The notes beneath the pieces are model-generated. The model did not search any database. It had not been told where the DNA came from and saw nothing but the letters and a program-made list of their open reading frames with translations. Made by a program: the position numbers and the translations under genes. A stretch of 37,125 nt of DNA from Sphaerotilus uruguayifluvii (GTDB lineage: Bacteria > Pseudomonadota > Gammaproteobacteria > Burkholderiales > Burkholderiaceae_C). The DNA lies in assembly GCF_013294065.1 (NCBI RefSeq), contig NZ_JABSNM010000031.1, positions 1 to 37,125 on the forward strand, in the 5' to 3' direction. Of the stretch, positions 16,129 through 25,730 are shown piece by piece; position 1 is the first letter of the stretch, and each line of letters opens with the position of its first letter.

Positions 16129-17387
16129 GTCAGCGGCGCGTCCGCCGGCGCGGGCGACGGCACCGGGAGCGGGCGCTTCGGCCGCGGGCGCGGCGGCTGC
16201 GCATCGGCGCGCGACAGCGTGCCCACCCGCACGCCCAGCAGGCGCAGGCGCCGGTTCAGGCTGACGCGCTTCAGGCACAGGCCGCCGGCGCGGCGGATCA
16301 GCGCGGCATCGGCCGTCGGCAGCTCGATCGTCAGGTCGCGGGTGACGGTGCGGAAATCGTCGAAGCGCAGCTTGATGCCGATGGTGCGCCCGACCCAGCC
16401 CTTGCGCTGCAGGTCGGCCGCCACCTGCTCGCACAGCCGGGTGAAGAGGGCGCCGAGCTGCTCGCGGTCATGGCGCGGATGCAGGTCGCGCTCGAAGGTG
16501 GTCTCGCGGCTCATCGACACCGGATCGCTGTGCGTGACCACCGGGCGGTCGTCTAGGCCGTGGGCGCTGCGGTGCATCCACAGCCCCTGCGTGCGGCCGA
16601 AGTGCTCGACCAGCCAGTCGGGCGCGCAGGCCGCCAGATCGCCGATGGTCTGGACGCCCAGCGCGTCGAGCCGCGCGCCGGCCTTCGGGCCGATGCCGTT
16701 GATGCGCCGCACCGGCAGCGGCCAGATCCGCTGCGGCACGTCGGCGGCGGTCAGCACCGTCAGGCCCCCGGGCTTCTCGAGATCGCTGCCGATCTTGGCC
16801 AGCAGCTTGTTCGGTGCCAGGCCGATCGAGCAGCTCAGGCCGGTGGCGGCGCGCACGTTGTTGCGGATGTCCTGCGCCAGCGCGCGCGCGCCGCCGAGCG
16901 GATCGTGGCCGAGCGGCTCGTGTGCGCGCGCCTCCGCGCTCAGGTCGATGTAGATCTCGTCGATGCCGCGGTCCTCGATCGCCGGGGCGAGCTCGGCCAC
17001 CGCCTCCTTGAAGGCGCGCGACAGGCGCCGGTACTCGTCGAAGTCGGCCGGCAGCAGCACCGCGTCGGGCGCCAGCGCGGCGGCCTTCATCAGGCCCATG
17101 CCGGAATGGATGCCGCGGGCGCGGGCCTCGTAGGTCGCGGTGGTGACCACGCCGCGGCCGGCGTAGTCGCCCAGGCGCGGCCAGTGGCCGTCCTCGAAGC
17201 GCGCGGCGCGGGCGCGGCTGCCGCCGACCACCACCGCGCGGCCGCGCAGCTCGGGCCGGCGCAGCAGCTCGACCGAGGCGTAGAAGGCGTCCATGTCGAG
17301 GTGCGCGATCAGCCGCGACGCCGGCGGCATCGCTGCGTCGGGGTCTGCGTGAAATTCCCGGGTCGGGACACCGTCCGAGTCGTGCAT
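16095..17387 (-). CDS. dinB: DNA polymerase IV (Y family)
   Basis: DinB is an error-prone translesion polymerase. The 430-residue product has [12 protein letters not shown] (D31 and D33 as metal ligands), [10 protein letters not shown] (D143, E144), a thumb helix-hairpin-helix region (I-N-G-I-G-P-K-A) and a little-finger domain. Between V-V-V-G-G-S and G-V-V-T-T-A there is an insertion of about 18 residues compared with E. coli DinB. The C-terminus ends T-L-P-L-F-P, a plausible beta-clamp binding motif (consensus QLxLF). ATG 17387 follows a GACAAT six bases upstream; the start at ATG 17330 is an alternative. No LexA box was recognised. Confidence 0.95.
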   Translation of the reverse strand: MHDSDGVPTREFHADPDAAMPPASRLIAHLDMDAFYASVELLRRPELRGRAVVVGGSRARAARFEDGHWPRLGDYAGRGVVTTATYEARARGIHSGMGLMKAAALAPDAVLLPADFDEYRRLSRAFKEAVAELAPAIEDRGIDEIYIDLSAEARAHEPLGHDPLGGARALAQDIRNNVRAATGLSCSIGLAPNKLLAKIGSDLEKPGGLTVLTAADVPQRIWPLPVRRINGIGPKAGARLDALGVQTIGDLAACAPDWLVEHFGRTQGLWMHRSAHGLDDRPVVTHSDPVSMSRETTFERDLHPRHDREQLGALFTRLCEQVAADLQRKGWVGRTIGIKLRFDDFRTVTRDLTIELPTADAALIRRAGGLCLKRVSLNRRLRLLGVRVGTLSRADAQPPRPRPKRPLPVPSPAPADAPLTQTLPLFPDES

Positions 17388-17393
17388 GGGCCG

Positions 17394-17399
17394 ATTGTC
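17394..17399 (-). promoter_or_regulatory. Candidate -10 element of dinB
   Basis: GACAAT ends six bases before the ATG at 17387 with no Shine-Dalgarno sequence, so the transcript may be leaderless. It faces the tldD -10 only seven bases away. Confidence 0.4.
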
Positions 17400-17406
17400 G
17401 CGGACC

Positions 17407-17412
17407 TAGAAT
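17407..17412 (+). promoter_or_regulatory. Candidate -10 element of tldD
   Basis: TAGAAT lies seven bases before the ATG at 17420 and overlaps the alternative ATG at 17411, which argues for 17420 as the true start. Confidence 0.4.
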
Positions 17413-17419
17413 GCATCGC

Positions 17420-18883
<1,464 letters not shown>

Positions 18884-18954
18884 GCCGGGCCTGACGGCAG
18901 GCTTGCGTCTGCGTCGCCCGGAGCCGACATCGCCCCCGGACCCGGGATTTCCGG

Positions 18955-18983
18955 TTGACGCGGCCGCGCGGCCTCTCTACATT
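18955..18983 (+). promoter_or_regulatory. Sigma-70 promoter of the aroG leader
   Basis: TTGACG (18955-18960) and TACATT (18978-18983) are separated by exactly 17 bases. The predicted start at 18990-18991 is one or two bases before the leader-peptide ATG at 18992. Confidence 0.7.
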
Positions 18984-18991
18984 CGACCCCC

Positions 18992-19066
18992 ATGAAGCGT
19001 TTCGCCTTCTTTTTTGGCTACTTTTGGTTCTCGCACCGCACCGGCGGAGGAGAGGCCCACGCGTAG
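18992..19066 (+). CDS. Leader peptide of the DAHP synthase attenuator
   Basis: This 24-codon reading frame encodes MKRFAFFFGYFWFSHR followed by TGGGEAHA. Eight of the ten residues at positions 4-13 are aromatic (six Phe, one Tyr, one Trp). Such a run is the signature of attenuator leader peptides, as in E. coli PheL and PheM. It sits between a promoter and an intrinsic terminator, upstream of the gene for the first enzyme of aromatic amino-acid synthesis. The expected role is to sense charged tRNA-Phe (and perhaps Tyr and Trp): ribosome stalling would favour an antiterminator. No Shine-Dalgarno sequence is present and the promoter would place transcription start at the ATG, so it may be leaderless. 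Confidence 0.85.
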   Translation: MKRFAFFFGYFWFSHRTGGGEAHA

Positions 19067-19102
19067 CTGAAAAGCCCGCAAGCGCTCCAAGGAAACCGCC
19101 GG
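19041..19102 (+). promoter_or_regulatory. Antiterminator pairing of the aroG attenuator
   Basis: CCGGCGG at 19041-19047, inside the leader-peptide frame, is perfectly complementary to CCGCCGG at 19096-19102, the 5' arm of the terminator. It is identical to the core of the terminator's own 3' arm, so the two pairings are mutually exclusive. The arm begins 11 bases after the last aromatic codon, so a ribosome stalled on the early Phe codons would leave it free. A separate pause hairpin was not identified. Confidence 0.65.
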
Positions 19103-19123
19103 ATCCCCCGGCGGTTTTTTTTT
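19093..19123 (+). terminator. Attenuator terminator before aroG
   Basis: AAACCGCCGG (19093-19102) pairs perfectly with CCGGCGGTTT (19108-19117) around ATCCC, with nine T residues at 19115-19123. It lies between the promoter and the aroG ATG and 26 bases after the leader-peptide stop, so it must regulate aroG rather than end tldD alone. Confidence 0.9.
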
Positions 19124-19205
19124 GGCCGCCGTCCGGAGCCCCCGGTCTTCCGCATCCCGAATCGGCATCCGACACCCGACACACGACTCTCCCAGGAACA
19201 CGAAG

Positions 19206-20324
<1,119 letters not shown>

Positions 20325-20369
20325 GCGGCTAGGATCGAGGGCGAAACCTGCAGACCGAGGAGATCGACC

Positions 20370-20687
20370 ATGAGCGGCCACCTGACTGTCCACTTCGCCC
20401 CCGATCAGGAGTTCGTCCTGAACGCGGCCTCGCCGCTGCCCGGCGCCGACACGGCCCGCCAGTGGCTCGACGAGCAGTTCCTCGAGTTCGACTGCGAGCC
20501 GCTGCGGGCCTCGGGCAAGGTGCTGGTGGCCGACAAGCTGCTGGCGATCGCGGAGGCGGCGGGGGCGCAGGCCTTCGGCGCCGCGGGCGATGCCGCCTGG
20601 GCGGCGCGCTTCGCGGCCGCGGCCTGCGCGGCCACCGGACGCGCGGTGGTCCGGCTCGACGTGCCCTCGGCTCAGGCCAGCTTCTGA
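20370..20687 (+). CDS. Hypothetical protein, 105 residues
   Basis: I do not recognise this protein. It is soluble, acidic and alanine-rich. It opens M-S-G-H-L-T-V-H-F-A-P-D-Q-E-F and the middle has predicted helices (W-L-D-E-Q-F-L-E-F-D, K-L-L-A-I-A-E-A-A-G). The region G-R-A-V-V-R-L-D-V-P near the end looks like a beta strand. No signal peptide or membrane segment is seen. It follows aroG by 45 bases, has a good GAGGAGATC ribosome-binding site before ATG 20370, and has strong third-position G/C bias, so it is a real gene. A TAGGAT at 20329-20334 could be a promoter element of its own. Confidence 0.8.
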   Translation: MSGHLTVHFAPDQEFVLNAASPLPGADTARQWLDEQFLEFDCEPLRASGKVLVADKLLAIAEAAGAQAFGAAGDAAWAARFAAAACAATGRAVVRLDVPSAQASF

Positions 20688-20696
20688 ACCGGTCGC

Positions 20697-20717
20697 GGGC
20701 CGGCGTGCGGCCGGCCC
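20697..20717 (+). terminator. Hairpin between convergent genes
   Basis: GGGCCGGC (20697-20704) pairs with GCCGGCCC (20710-20717) around five bases. There is no T run on either strand, so it is at best a weak bidirectional terminator. Confidence 0.3.
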
Positions 20718-20725
20718 GGGCCTCG

Positions 20726-21304
20726 TCAGTCGGCCGCGCGCGCGAGTCGCTCGCTGCGCCAGTAGACGTCGTCGCCGCCCAGCCCGTCGAGGTTGGCGCG
20801 GTTGAGCACCCGCGCCAGCACGAACAGCAGGTCCGACAGCCGGTTCAGGTACTGGCGCGGCGCCTGGTTGACCGCCTCGCCGGAGCGCTGCAGCGTCACC
20901 ACCGCGCGCTCGGCGCGCCGGGCGATGGTGCGTGCCACATGGGCGAGCGCGGCGCTGCGCGTGCCGGCCGGCAGGATGAACTCCTGCAGCCGCGGCAGCT
21001 GCTCGTTGTGATGCGCCAGCGCCTCGTCCAGGCGCAGCACCGCCTCGTCCTTCAGCAGCGCGTGGCCCGGAATGCACAGCTCGCCGCCGAGATTGAAGAG
21101 CTCGTGCTGGATGACGACCAGCAGCTCGCGCACCTCGGCGGGCAGCGGCTCGGCCAGCAGCACGCCGATCTGCGAGTTGAGTTCGTCCACGTCGCCCATC
21201 GCGGCGATGCGCAGGTGGTCCTTCGGCACGCGCGTGCCGTCGCCCAGTCCGGTGGTTCCGTCGTCCCCGGTGCGGGTGCTGATTTGTGTGAGTCGGTGTC
21301 CCAT
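20726..21304 (-). CDS. Cob(I)yrinic acid a,c-diamide / cob(I)alamin adenosyltransferase, PduO type
   Basis: This enzyme transfers the adenosyl group of ATP to cob(I)alamin to make coenzyme B12. The 192-residue product shows the PduO-family N-terminus I-S-T-R-T-G-D-D-G-T-T-G-L-G-D-G (ATP-binding), then G-D-V-D-E-L-N-S-Q-I-G, and the C-terminal pair R-x-x-E-R-A-V-V near 128 and L-N-R-L-S-D-L-L-F-V-L-A-R near 157. ATG 21304 gives MGHRLTQIST; TACGAT sits six bases upstream and no Shine-Dalgarno sequence is seen. No cobalamin riboswitch fits in the 88 bases separating it from the divergent gene. Confidence 0.94.
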   Translation of the reverse strand: MGHRLTQISTRTGDDGTTGLGDGTRVPKDHLRIAAMGDVDELNSQIGVLLAEPLPAEVRELLVVIQHELFNLGGELCIPGHALLKDEAVLRLDEALAHHNEQLPRLQEFILPAGTRSAALAHVARTIARRAERAVVTLQRSGEAVNQAPRQYLNRLSDLLFVLARVLNRANLDGLGGDDVYWRSERLARAAD

Positions 21305-21310
21305 GCCGGC

Positions 21311-21316
21311 ATCGTA
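21311..21316 (-). promoter_or_regulatory. Candidate -10 element of the adenosyltransferase gene
   Basis: TACGAT on the minus strand ends six bases before the ATG at 21304, which again predicts a leaderless transcript. No -35 hexamer is evident. Confidence 0.35.
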
Positions 21317-21392
21317 GCGGCTTGATCCGCACCCCTGTGCCGACGGGCACAATACGCATCCGCAACGAATCCGAAGTCCGAAGGCAGTCCCC

Positions 21393-22154
21393 ATGTCCTC
21401 CCCGTCCCAGAACGACCTCACCGATGACGAGATCGGCGAACTCGACGACCTGCTGGCCCAGATCCCGGCGCCGCTCGAGGCGCTCGATGTCGTCATGCTC
21501 GACGGCTACCTCTGCGGCGTGCTCGCGCAGCCGGTGGCGCTCGAGATCGCCGAGTGGCTGCCGCCGGCCTGCGACTGGAACCTCGGCGACGAGGAGCATG
21601 GCGGCGGCGCGGTGCTGACGCCCGACACGAAGGGCTGGCATGCCGCGCGCCACGAGCGCCTGACCGCGCTGGTGCAGCGCCGCTTCGATGCGCTGAACCG
21701 CCAGCTGGTCGAGGACGGCTGGTTCGATCCGGTGGTGATGCAGCCGCTCGACGACGACGGCAATCCGCTGCGCGGCCGCGCCGAGATCGAGGGCGCGCTG
21801 GCGCCGTGGGTCATCGGCTTCGAGCATGCGCTGAACCACTTCCCCGGCCTCGAGGACCTGCCGAACCCGGACATTCCGGACCTGCTGGCCTGCCTGCGCC
21901 GCCATCTGCCCGACCAGGGCGAGGACGAGCAGGCCTACACCAAGGCGCTCGACCAGGAGCATCCGCTGAAGTCGCTCGACGCGGCGATCGAGGATCTGGT
22001 CGGCAACGTGGTCGAGCTGGCCGACATCGGTCGCACCGAGCGGCTGAAGGTCACCCAGGTGCGCCGCAGCGCGCCCAAGGTCGGCCGCAACGACCCCTGC
22101 CCGTGCGGCAGCGGCCGCAAGTACAAGCAGTGCCACGGCCGCGATCAAAGTTGA
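21393..22154 (+). CDS. YecA/UPF0149-family protein with C-terminal SEC-C motif
   Basis: The 253-residue product joins an N-terminal UPF0149/YecA domain (about 10-190; [13 protein letters not shown] near 35 and W-V-I-G-F-E-H-A near 139 are typical) to a C-terminal SEC-C zinc-binding motif, [19 protein letters not shown] (about 231-249). The SEC-C motif is shared with SecA. E. coli YecA has been reported to bind ribosomes and SecA; that is family knowledge. The gene is divergent from the cobalamin adenosyltransferase. A CACAAT at 21349 might be part of its promoter. Confidence 0.9.
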   Translation: MSSPSQNDLTDDEIGELDDLLAQIPAPLEALDVVMLDGYLCGVLAQPVALEIAEWLPPACDWNLGDEEHGGGAVLTPDTKGWHAARHERLTALVQRRFDALNRQLVEDGWFDPVVMQPLDDDGNPLRGRAEIEGALAPWVIGFEHALNHFPGLEDLPNPDIPDLLACLRRHLPDQGEDEQAYTKALDQEHPLKSLDAAIEDLVGNVVELADIGRTERLKVTQVRRSAPKVGRNDPCPCGSGRKYKQCHGRDQS

Positions 22155-22200
22155 TGCGCGTCAAGAAGTGGCTGACCGCACGCTGACACACTGAGCCTGC

Positions 22201-22219
22201 CGGAACCATGTCGGTTCCG
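22201..22219 (+). terminator. Hairpin between the YecA-family and universal stress genes
   Basis: CGGAACC (22201-22207) and GGTTCCG (22213-22219) form a perfect 7-bp stem around ATGTC, with no T run. It lies 24 bases before the next ATG, so it may be a weak terminator or an operator-like dyad. Confidence 0.35.
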
Positions 22220-22242
22220 ATTCAGCGCGGATGGAGTGTCGA

Positions 22243-22665
22243 ATGAAGATCCTGGTCGCCGTCGATGGCAGCGAGTTCACCAAGCGCATGGTCGCCTACT
22301 GGGCGGCCCATGACGAATGGCTCGGGCCGCAGCACGAGTACACCGTGCTGACCGTCGTGCCGCCGGTGCCGCCGCGCGCTGCCGCGGTGCTCGATCGGGA
22401 ACTGCTGCATGCCTACTACGCCGACGAGGGCGAGAAGGTCTTCCACCCGCTGCGCACCTTCCTGGACCGGCAGGGCATGAAGGTCACCTTCCTCAGCAAG
22501 ACCGGCCATGTCGCCGACACGATCGCGTCGACCGCCACCGAAGGCGGCTTCGACCTGCTGATGATGGGCTCGCACGGTCACGGCACGCTGGGCAACCTGG
22601 TGATGGGCTCGGTCGCCACGAAGGTGCTGGCGCACTGCAAGGTGCCGGTGCTGCTGGTGCGCTGA
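22243..22665 (+). CDS. Universal stress protein (UspA family)
   Basis: This 140-residue cytoplasmic protein has the UspA fold, opening M-K-I-L-V-A-V-D-G-S-E-F. The ATP-binding motif G-x2-G-x9-G(S/T) is present: G-S-H-G-H-G-T-L-G-N-L-V-M-G-S-V (about 109-124), followed by the typical K-V-P-V-L-L-V-R end. It is therefore probably an ATP-binding USP, used in stress survival. ATG 22243 follows ATGGAGTGTCGA, which contains GGAG; the upstream ATG at 22231 would add four codons that are not family-like. Confidence 0.93.
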   Translation: MKILVAVDGSEFTKRMVAYWAAHDEWLGPQHEYTVLTVVPPVPPRAAAVLDRELLHAYYADEGEKVFHPLRTFLDRQGMKVTFLSKTGHVADTIASTATEGGFDLLMMGSHGHGTLGNLVMGSVATKVLAHCKVPVLLVR

Positions 22666-22679
22666 CCGGCCGTGCGGCT

Positions 22680-22928
22680 TCAGTCCTTCGGGCTGGCGCG
22701 GGACGGAGCCTCGCCGTCCGCGCGCGCCGGCTGCCGGTCGCGCCGGTCCTGATCGCCCTCGCCGCCGCTTTCCTGCGTCAGGGCGCCGAAGCTCATGTCC
22801 AGGCCGAAGGCCGTGCCGTAGTCGGCACAGTCCTCGGAGCGGCGCCGCTCGGGCGCCTGGCGGGTGCGACCCGGCATCCATGAGGACCAGCTCAGCCAGC
22901 TGGACAGCGAACGCTTCATCGTCGTCAT
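22680..22928 (-). CDS. Small unrecognised protein, 82 residues
   Basis: A minus-strand frame from ATG 22928 (CGGGAGATCGGCA just before it) to TGA 22680 encodes M-T-T-M-K-R-S-L-S-S-W-L-S-W-S-S-W-M and then a charged, low-complexity tail (about 50-82: G-G-E-G-D-Q-D-R-R-D). The middle contains R-R-S-E-D-C-A-D-Y-G-T-A-F-G-L-D-M-S-F-G, the part that looks most like a conserved core. It lies 86 bases after phoD on the same strand, fills an otherwise empty gap, and has a good ribosome-binding site. No function can be given. The tail may not be conserved, and the call depends on finding homologues. Confidence 0.55.
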   Translation of the reverse strand: MTTMKRSLSSWLSWSSWMPGRTRQAPERRRSEDCADYGTAFGLDMSFGALTQESGGEGDQDRRDRQPARADGEAPSRASPKD

Positions 22929-23014
22929 TGCCGATCTCCCGGGACTGCCTGCCTCGGTCCGGCGGCGGCGCGCGCGGACCGGTCTGCGGGCGCAGGATCG
23001 TGCCGCGGCGGCGC

Positions 23015-24622
23015 TCAGCCGACCTGCGGTCCGGGCCGGCCGGCCTCCACATGGAAGCTCGCCAGCGTGCTCATCCGCGAGTGCGGAAGCACCGGAAAAT
23101 CCGTCGCCCTGGCGATGCAGTGTAGCGAGCGTTCCGTCACTTCCAGTTGCATGTATCCCCTGACATCGCTGCGCGCGTGCAGGATGTCCGGGTTCGCGCG
23201 GCGGATCAGCGACATCGTCGACTCGGGCATGCCCGAGGAGGTCAGCGAGGTCGCGACGAACTCGCTGGCCACCACCGGCGAGGCCGGATCGTTCGGACGC
23301 GGGCGCAGCCGCGCGGCGACATGGCGGTGCACGTCGCCGCCGAGCATCACGACGTTGTCGATGCGCCGCTCGCCGATGAAGCCCAGCAGCGCGGCGCGCT
23401 CCTGCGCATAGCCGTCCCAGCCGTCGGTGAAGACCAGGCGGCGTCCGCCCGGCATCGGCACGCCCCACGAGCTCATCTGCGTCGACTGCCCGACCAGCTT
23501 CCAGCGACGTGGCGACGCGGCAAGTCCCTGCTCGAGCCACTGGCGCTGCGCCGTGCCCAGCAGCGTGCGGTGCGGGTCGTCCCGTGCATCGCAGTTCCAG
23601 CGCATGTGGCCGTTGTATCGGCCATCGGCGTTGCAGGCCTGCGCATCGCGGTACTGGCGGCCGTCGAGCGTCCACAGCTCGGCCAGCCGGCCCCAGGCGA
23701 AGCGGTCGTGCATGCGCATGCCGCCCGGGCCGGGCGCCTGGTCGAGCGCCAGCGGCTGATGCTCGAAATAGGCCTGGTAGGCGGCGGCACGTACCTGGAC
23801 GAAAGCCTCGGGGGGGAGGTCGAAGTCGTCGTCGCCGCGCAGGCCGGCGTAGTCGTTTCGGACCTCGTGGTCGTCCCAGGCCAGCAGCCACGGGTGGGCG
23901 CGGTGGGCGGCCTGCAGGTCCGGGTCGAGCTTGTAGTGCGCATGGCGGCAGCGGAACTGCTGCAGCGTGAAGGCCTGGCCGGACGGATGCTGGCCCGTCT
24001 CGTGGGTGCGCACCCGCAGCCGCCGCGGGCTCGGGTTGTCGTAGATGTAGTCGCCGACGAAGAGCACCAGATCGATGTCCTGCGTGGCGATCTCGCGCTG
24101 CGCGATGAACCAGCCCTGCTCGTAGTGCTGGCAGGAGGCCAGCACCAGGCGCAGCCGATCGACGGGCGCGTCCTCGGCCGGCGCGGTGCGGGTGCGTCCG
24201 ACGGGGCTGACCGCGTCGCCGGCGAGGAAGCGGTAGAACCAGACCCGCCCCGGCACCAGCCCGTCGGCGCGCACCCGCACGCTGTGCGCCTGCGCCGGAT
24301 CGGCCCAGACGATGCCGCTGCGCCGCACGCGCGCGAAATGCTCGTCGTCGGCGACCTGCCACTGCAGCGGCACCAGCGCGCGCGGCATGCCGCCCAGCGG
24401 TGCCATCGGCTGCGGTGCCAGCCGGGTCCACAGGATCACCGAGTCCGGCCGCGGCTGGCCGCTGGCCACGCCGAGCGTGAAGGGGTCGGCATCGAAGTGC
24501 GGGCGGTCCTGGCGCGGCAGCGACAGGTCAGGCGCGGCCGCGACCCGCTGCGCGGCCAGCAGCGCGGCCCAGCGCGACAGTTCCCGCAGGGTCGCGCGGC
24601 GCGAGAGGGAGGAAGGCTTCAT
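23015..24622 (-). CDS. phoD: PhoD-family alkaline phosphatase/phosphodiesterase
   Basis: PhoD enzymes are secreted, calcium- and iron-dependent phosphatases that release phosphate from mono- and diesters. The 535-residue precursor has an N-terminal region with a weak twin-arginine motif (S-R-R-A-T-L near residues 6-11) and a short hydrophobic stretch. An N-terminal PhoD_N domain (T-L-G-V-A-S-G-Q-P-R-P near 51) follows, then the metallophosphatase core: L-F-V-G-D-Y-I-Y-D-N (about 186), A-W-D-D-H-E-V-R-N-D-Y (about 250) and L-G-G-D-V-H-R-H-V (about 421). ATG 24622 is preferred; a TTG four codons earlier is possible. No Pho box was recognised. Confidence 0.93.
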   Translation of the reverse strand: MKPSSLSRRATLRELSRWAALLAAQRVAAAPDLSLPRQDRPHFDADPFTLGVASGQPRPDSVILWTRLAPQPMAPLGGMPRALVPLQWQVADDEHFARVRRSGIVWADPAQAHSVRVRADGLVPGRVWFYRFLAGDAVSPVGRTRTAPAEDAPVDRLRLVLASCQHYEQGWFIAQREIATQDIDLVLFVGDYIYDNPSPRRLRVRTHETGQHPSGQAFTLQQFRCRHAHYKLDPDLQAAHRAHPWLLAWDDHEVRNDYAGLRGDDDFDLPPEAFVQVRAAAYQAYFEHQPLALDQAPGPGGMRMHDRFAWGRLAELWTLDGRQYRDAQACNADGRYNGHMRWNCDARDDPHRTLLGTAQRQWLEQGLAASPRRWKLVGQSTQMSSWGVPMPGGRRLVFTDGWDGYAQERAALLGFIGERRIDNVVMLGGDVHRHVAARLRPRPNDPASPVVASEFVATSLTSSGMPESTMSLIRRANPDILHARSDVRGYMQLEVTERSLHCIARATDFPVLPHSRMSTLASFHVEAGRPGPQVG

Positions 24623-24633
24623 GGTGCGCCGCA

Positions 24634-24639
24634 ATAATA
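24634..24639 (-). promoter_or_regulatory. Candidate -10 element of phoD
   Basis: TATTAT on the minus strand ends 11 bases before the phoD ATG. This predicts a 5' leader of only about five bases; no Shine-Dalgarno sequence is present. Confidence 0.35.
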
Positions 24640-24665
24640 GTCAGGCGCCGGACGATCCGGCCTGC

Positions 24666-25595
24666 TCAGGCCGTGCCGATCGGGCCGTCCTGCGGCACTC
24701 CTGCCGCCAGCGCCGCGCCGATGCGGTCGAGCAGGCCCGGGCGCGCGGTGCCGGCCGAGACCGCGTCGGCCAGCTTCCACTGGTGCCAGTGCAGCTCGAC
24801 AGGCACCTGCACGTCCGGGCGCAGCAGCCGCAGCGTGCCGGCCTCGACCCGCGAGCGCACCAGCGGCCAGGCCGCCACGCCGATCCCCCAGCCGCGCTCG
24901 ACCGCCTGCACATAGGCCTCGGACGAGGGCACGTAGCGCTGCAGCAGCCGCGGAGCGGGCAGCTCGAGCGCCCGCTCGACCCACTGCGCCTGCACGTCGT
25001 CCTTGCGGTTGAAGACGACGAAGGGCACCTGTGCCAGATGGCGCCGGCTCAGGCCGCTGGCGCCGATCATCCGCTCGACGAAGCGCGGGCTGGCCACCGC
25101 GACATAGCGCATGCTGCACAGCGGCGTGACCCGGCAGCCGCGCAGCGCCTCGGCCAGCGTCGACACGCAGCCCAGCACCCGGCCCTCGCGCAGCCAGTCG
25201 TGCGTGAAGTCCTGGTCGTCGACGATCAGCTCCAGCGAGATGCCGTCGTCGACCAGCGGCTGCAGCGCCGGCAGCACCCAGGTGGCCAGGCTGTCGGCAT
25301 TGACCGCGATCGGCACCCGGTCCTCGATGTCGATGTGCTCGCCCAGATCGCGCGCGACGTCGCTGCGCAGCGCCTGCAGCTGGCGCGCGTAGCGCAGCAG
25401 CACCTGGCCCGGGCCGGTGAGCCGCAGCGGGCGCGAGCGCACCACCAGCGGCTGGCCGATCTGCATCTCCAGCGCGCGCAGCCGCTGCGACACCGCGCTC
25501 TGCGTGATCGCCAGCCGGTGTGCGGCGCGCTCGAAGCTGCCTTCGTCGACGAGGGCGGCCAGACAGTCGAGGGCGGCAGGGTCGAGCAGTTTCAT
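24666..25595 (-). CDS. argP: LysR-family regulator ArgP (IciA)
   Basis: This 309-residue regulator has an N-terminal winged helix-turn-helix (about 1-60; A-I-T-Q-S-A-V-S-Q-R-L-R-A-L-E) and a C-terminal ligand-binding domain. The opening M-K-L-L-D-P-A-A-L-D-C-L-A-A-L-V-D-E-G-S-F and the segment I-A-V-N-A-D-S-L-A-T-W are those of ArgP, which senses lysine/arginine and, in many bacteria, activates a LysE/ArgO exporter. Here it is divergent from dadA, so dadA is the likely target. GATAAT lies eight bases before the ATG and no Shine-Dalgarno sequence is seen. Confidence 0.92.
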   Translation of the reverse strand: MKLLDPAALDCLAALVDEGSFERAAHRLAITQSAVSQRLRALEMQIGQPLVVRSRPLRLTGPGQVLLRYARQLQALRSDVARDLGEHIDIEDRVPIAVNADSLATWVLPALQPLVDDGISLELIVDDQDFTHDWLREGRVLGCVSTLAEALRGCRVTPLCSMRYVAVASPRFVERMIGASGLSRRHLAQVPFVVFNRKDDVQAQWVERALELPAPRLLQRYVPSSEAYVQAVERGWGIGVAAWPLVRSRVEAGTLRLLRPDVQVPVELHWHQWKLADAVSAGTARPGLLDRIGAALAAGVPQDGPIGTA

Positions 25596-25603
25596 AAGCA
25601 GCG

Positions 25604-25633
25604 ATTATCAAACCTGAAACTAATTCATGTCTC
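25604..25633 (-). promoter_or_regulatory. Candidate promoter of argP
   Basis: GAGACA (25633-25628) and GATAAT (25609-25604) on the minus strand are 18 bases apart. Transcription would begin about two bases before the argP ATG. This AT-rich 135-base gap also has to hold the dadA promoter and the ArgP site. Confidence 0.4.
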
Positions 25634-25730
25634 TTTTGATCGGGCGCGGCCGCTGTCACCATCGCGTCATCGACCGGAACCGGCTGGCAGCCCCGCTGCC
25701 CGGCCGTGCATGACCGGCAAGGAGATCGCG

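Noticed and set aside
24312-25730. 473-codon N-terminal extension of dadA
   Set aside because: The frame is open only because of GC content. It is antisense to argP and phoD, and the ribosome-binding site and Rossmann motif belong to ATG 25731.
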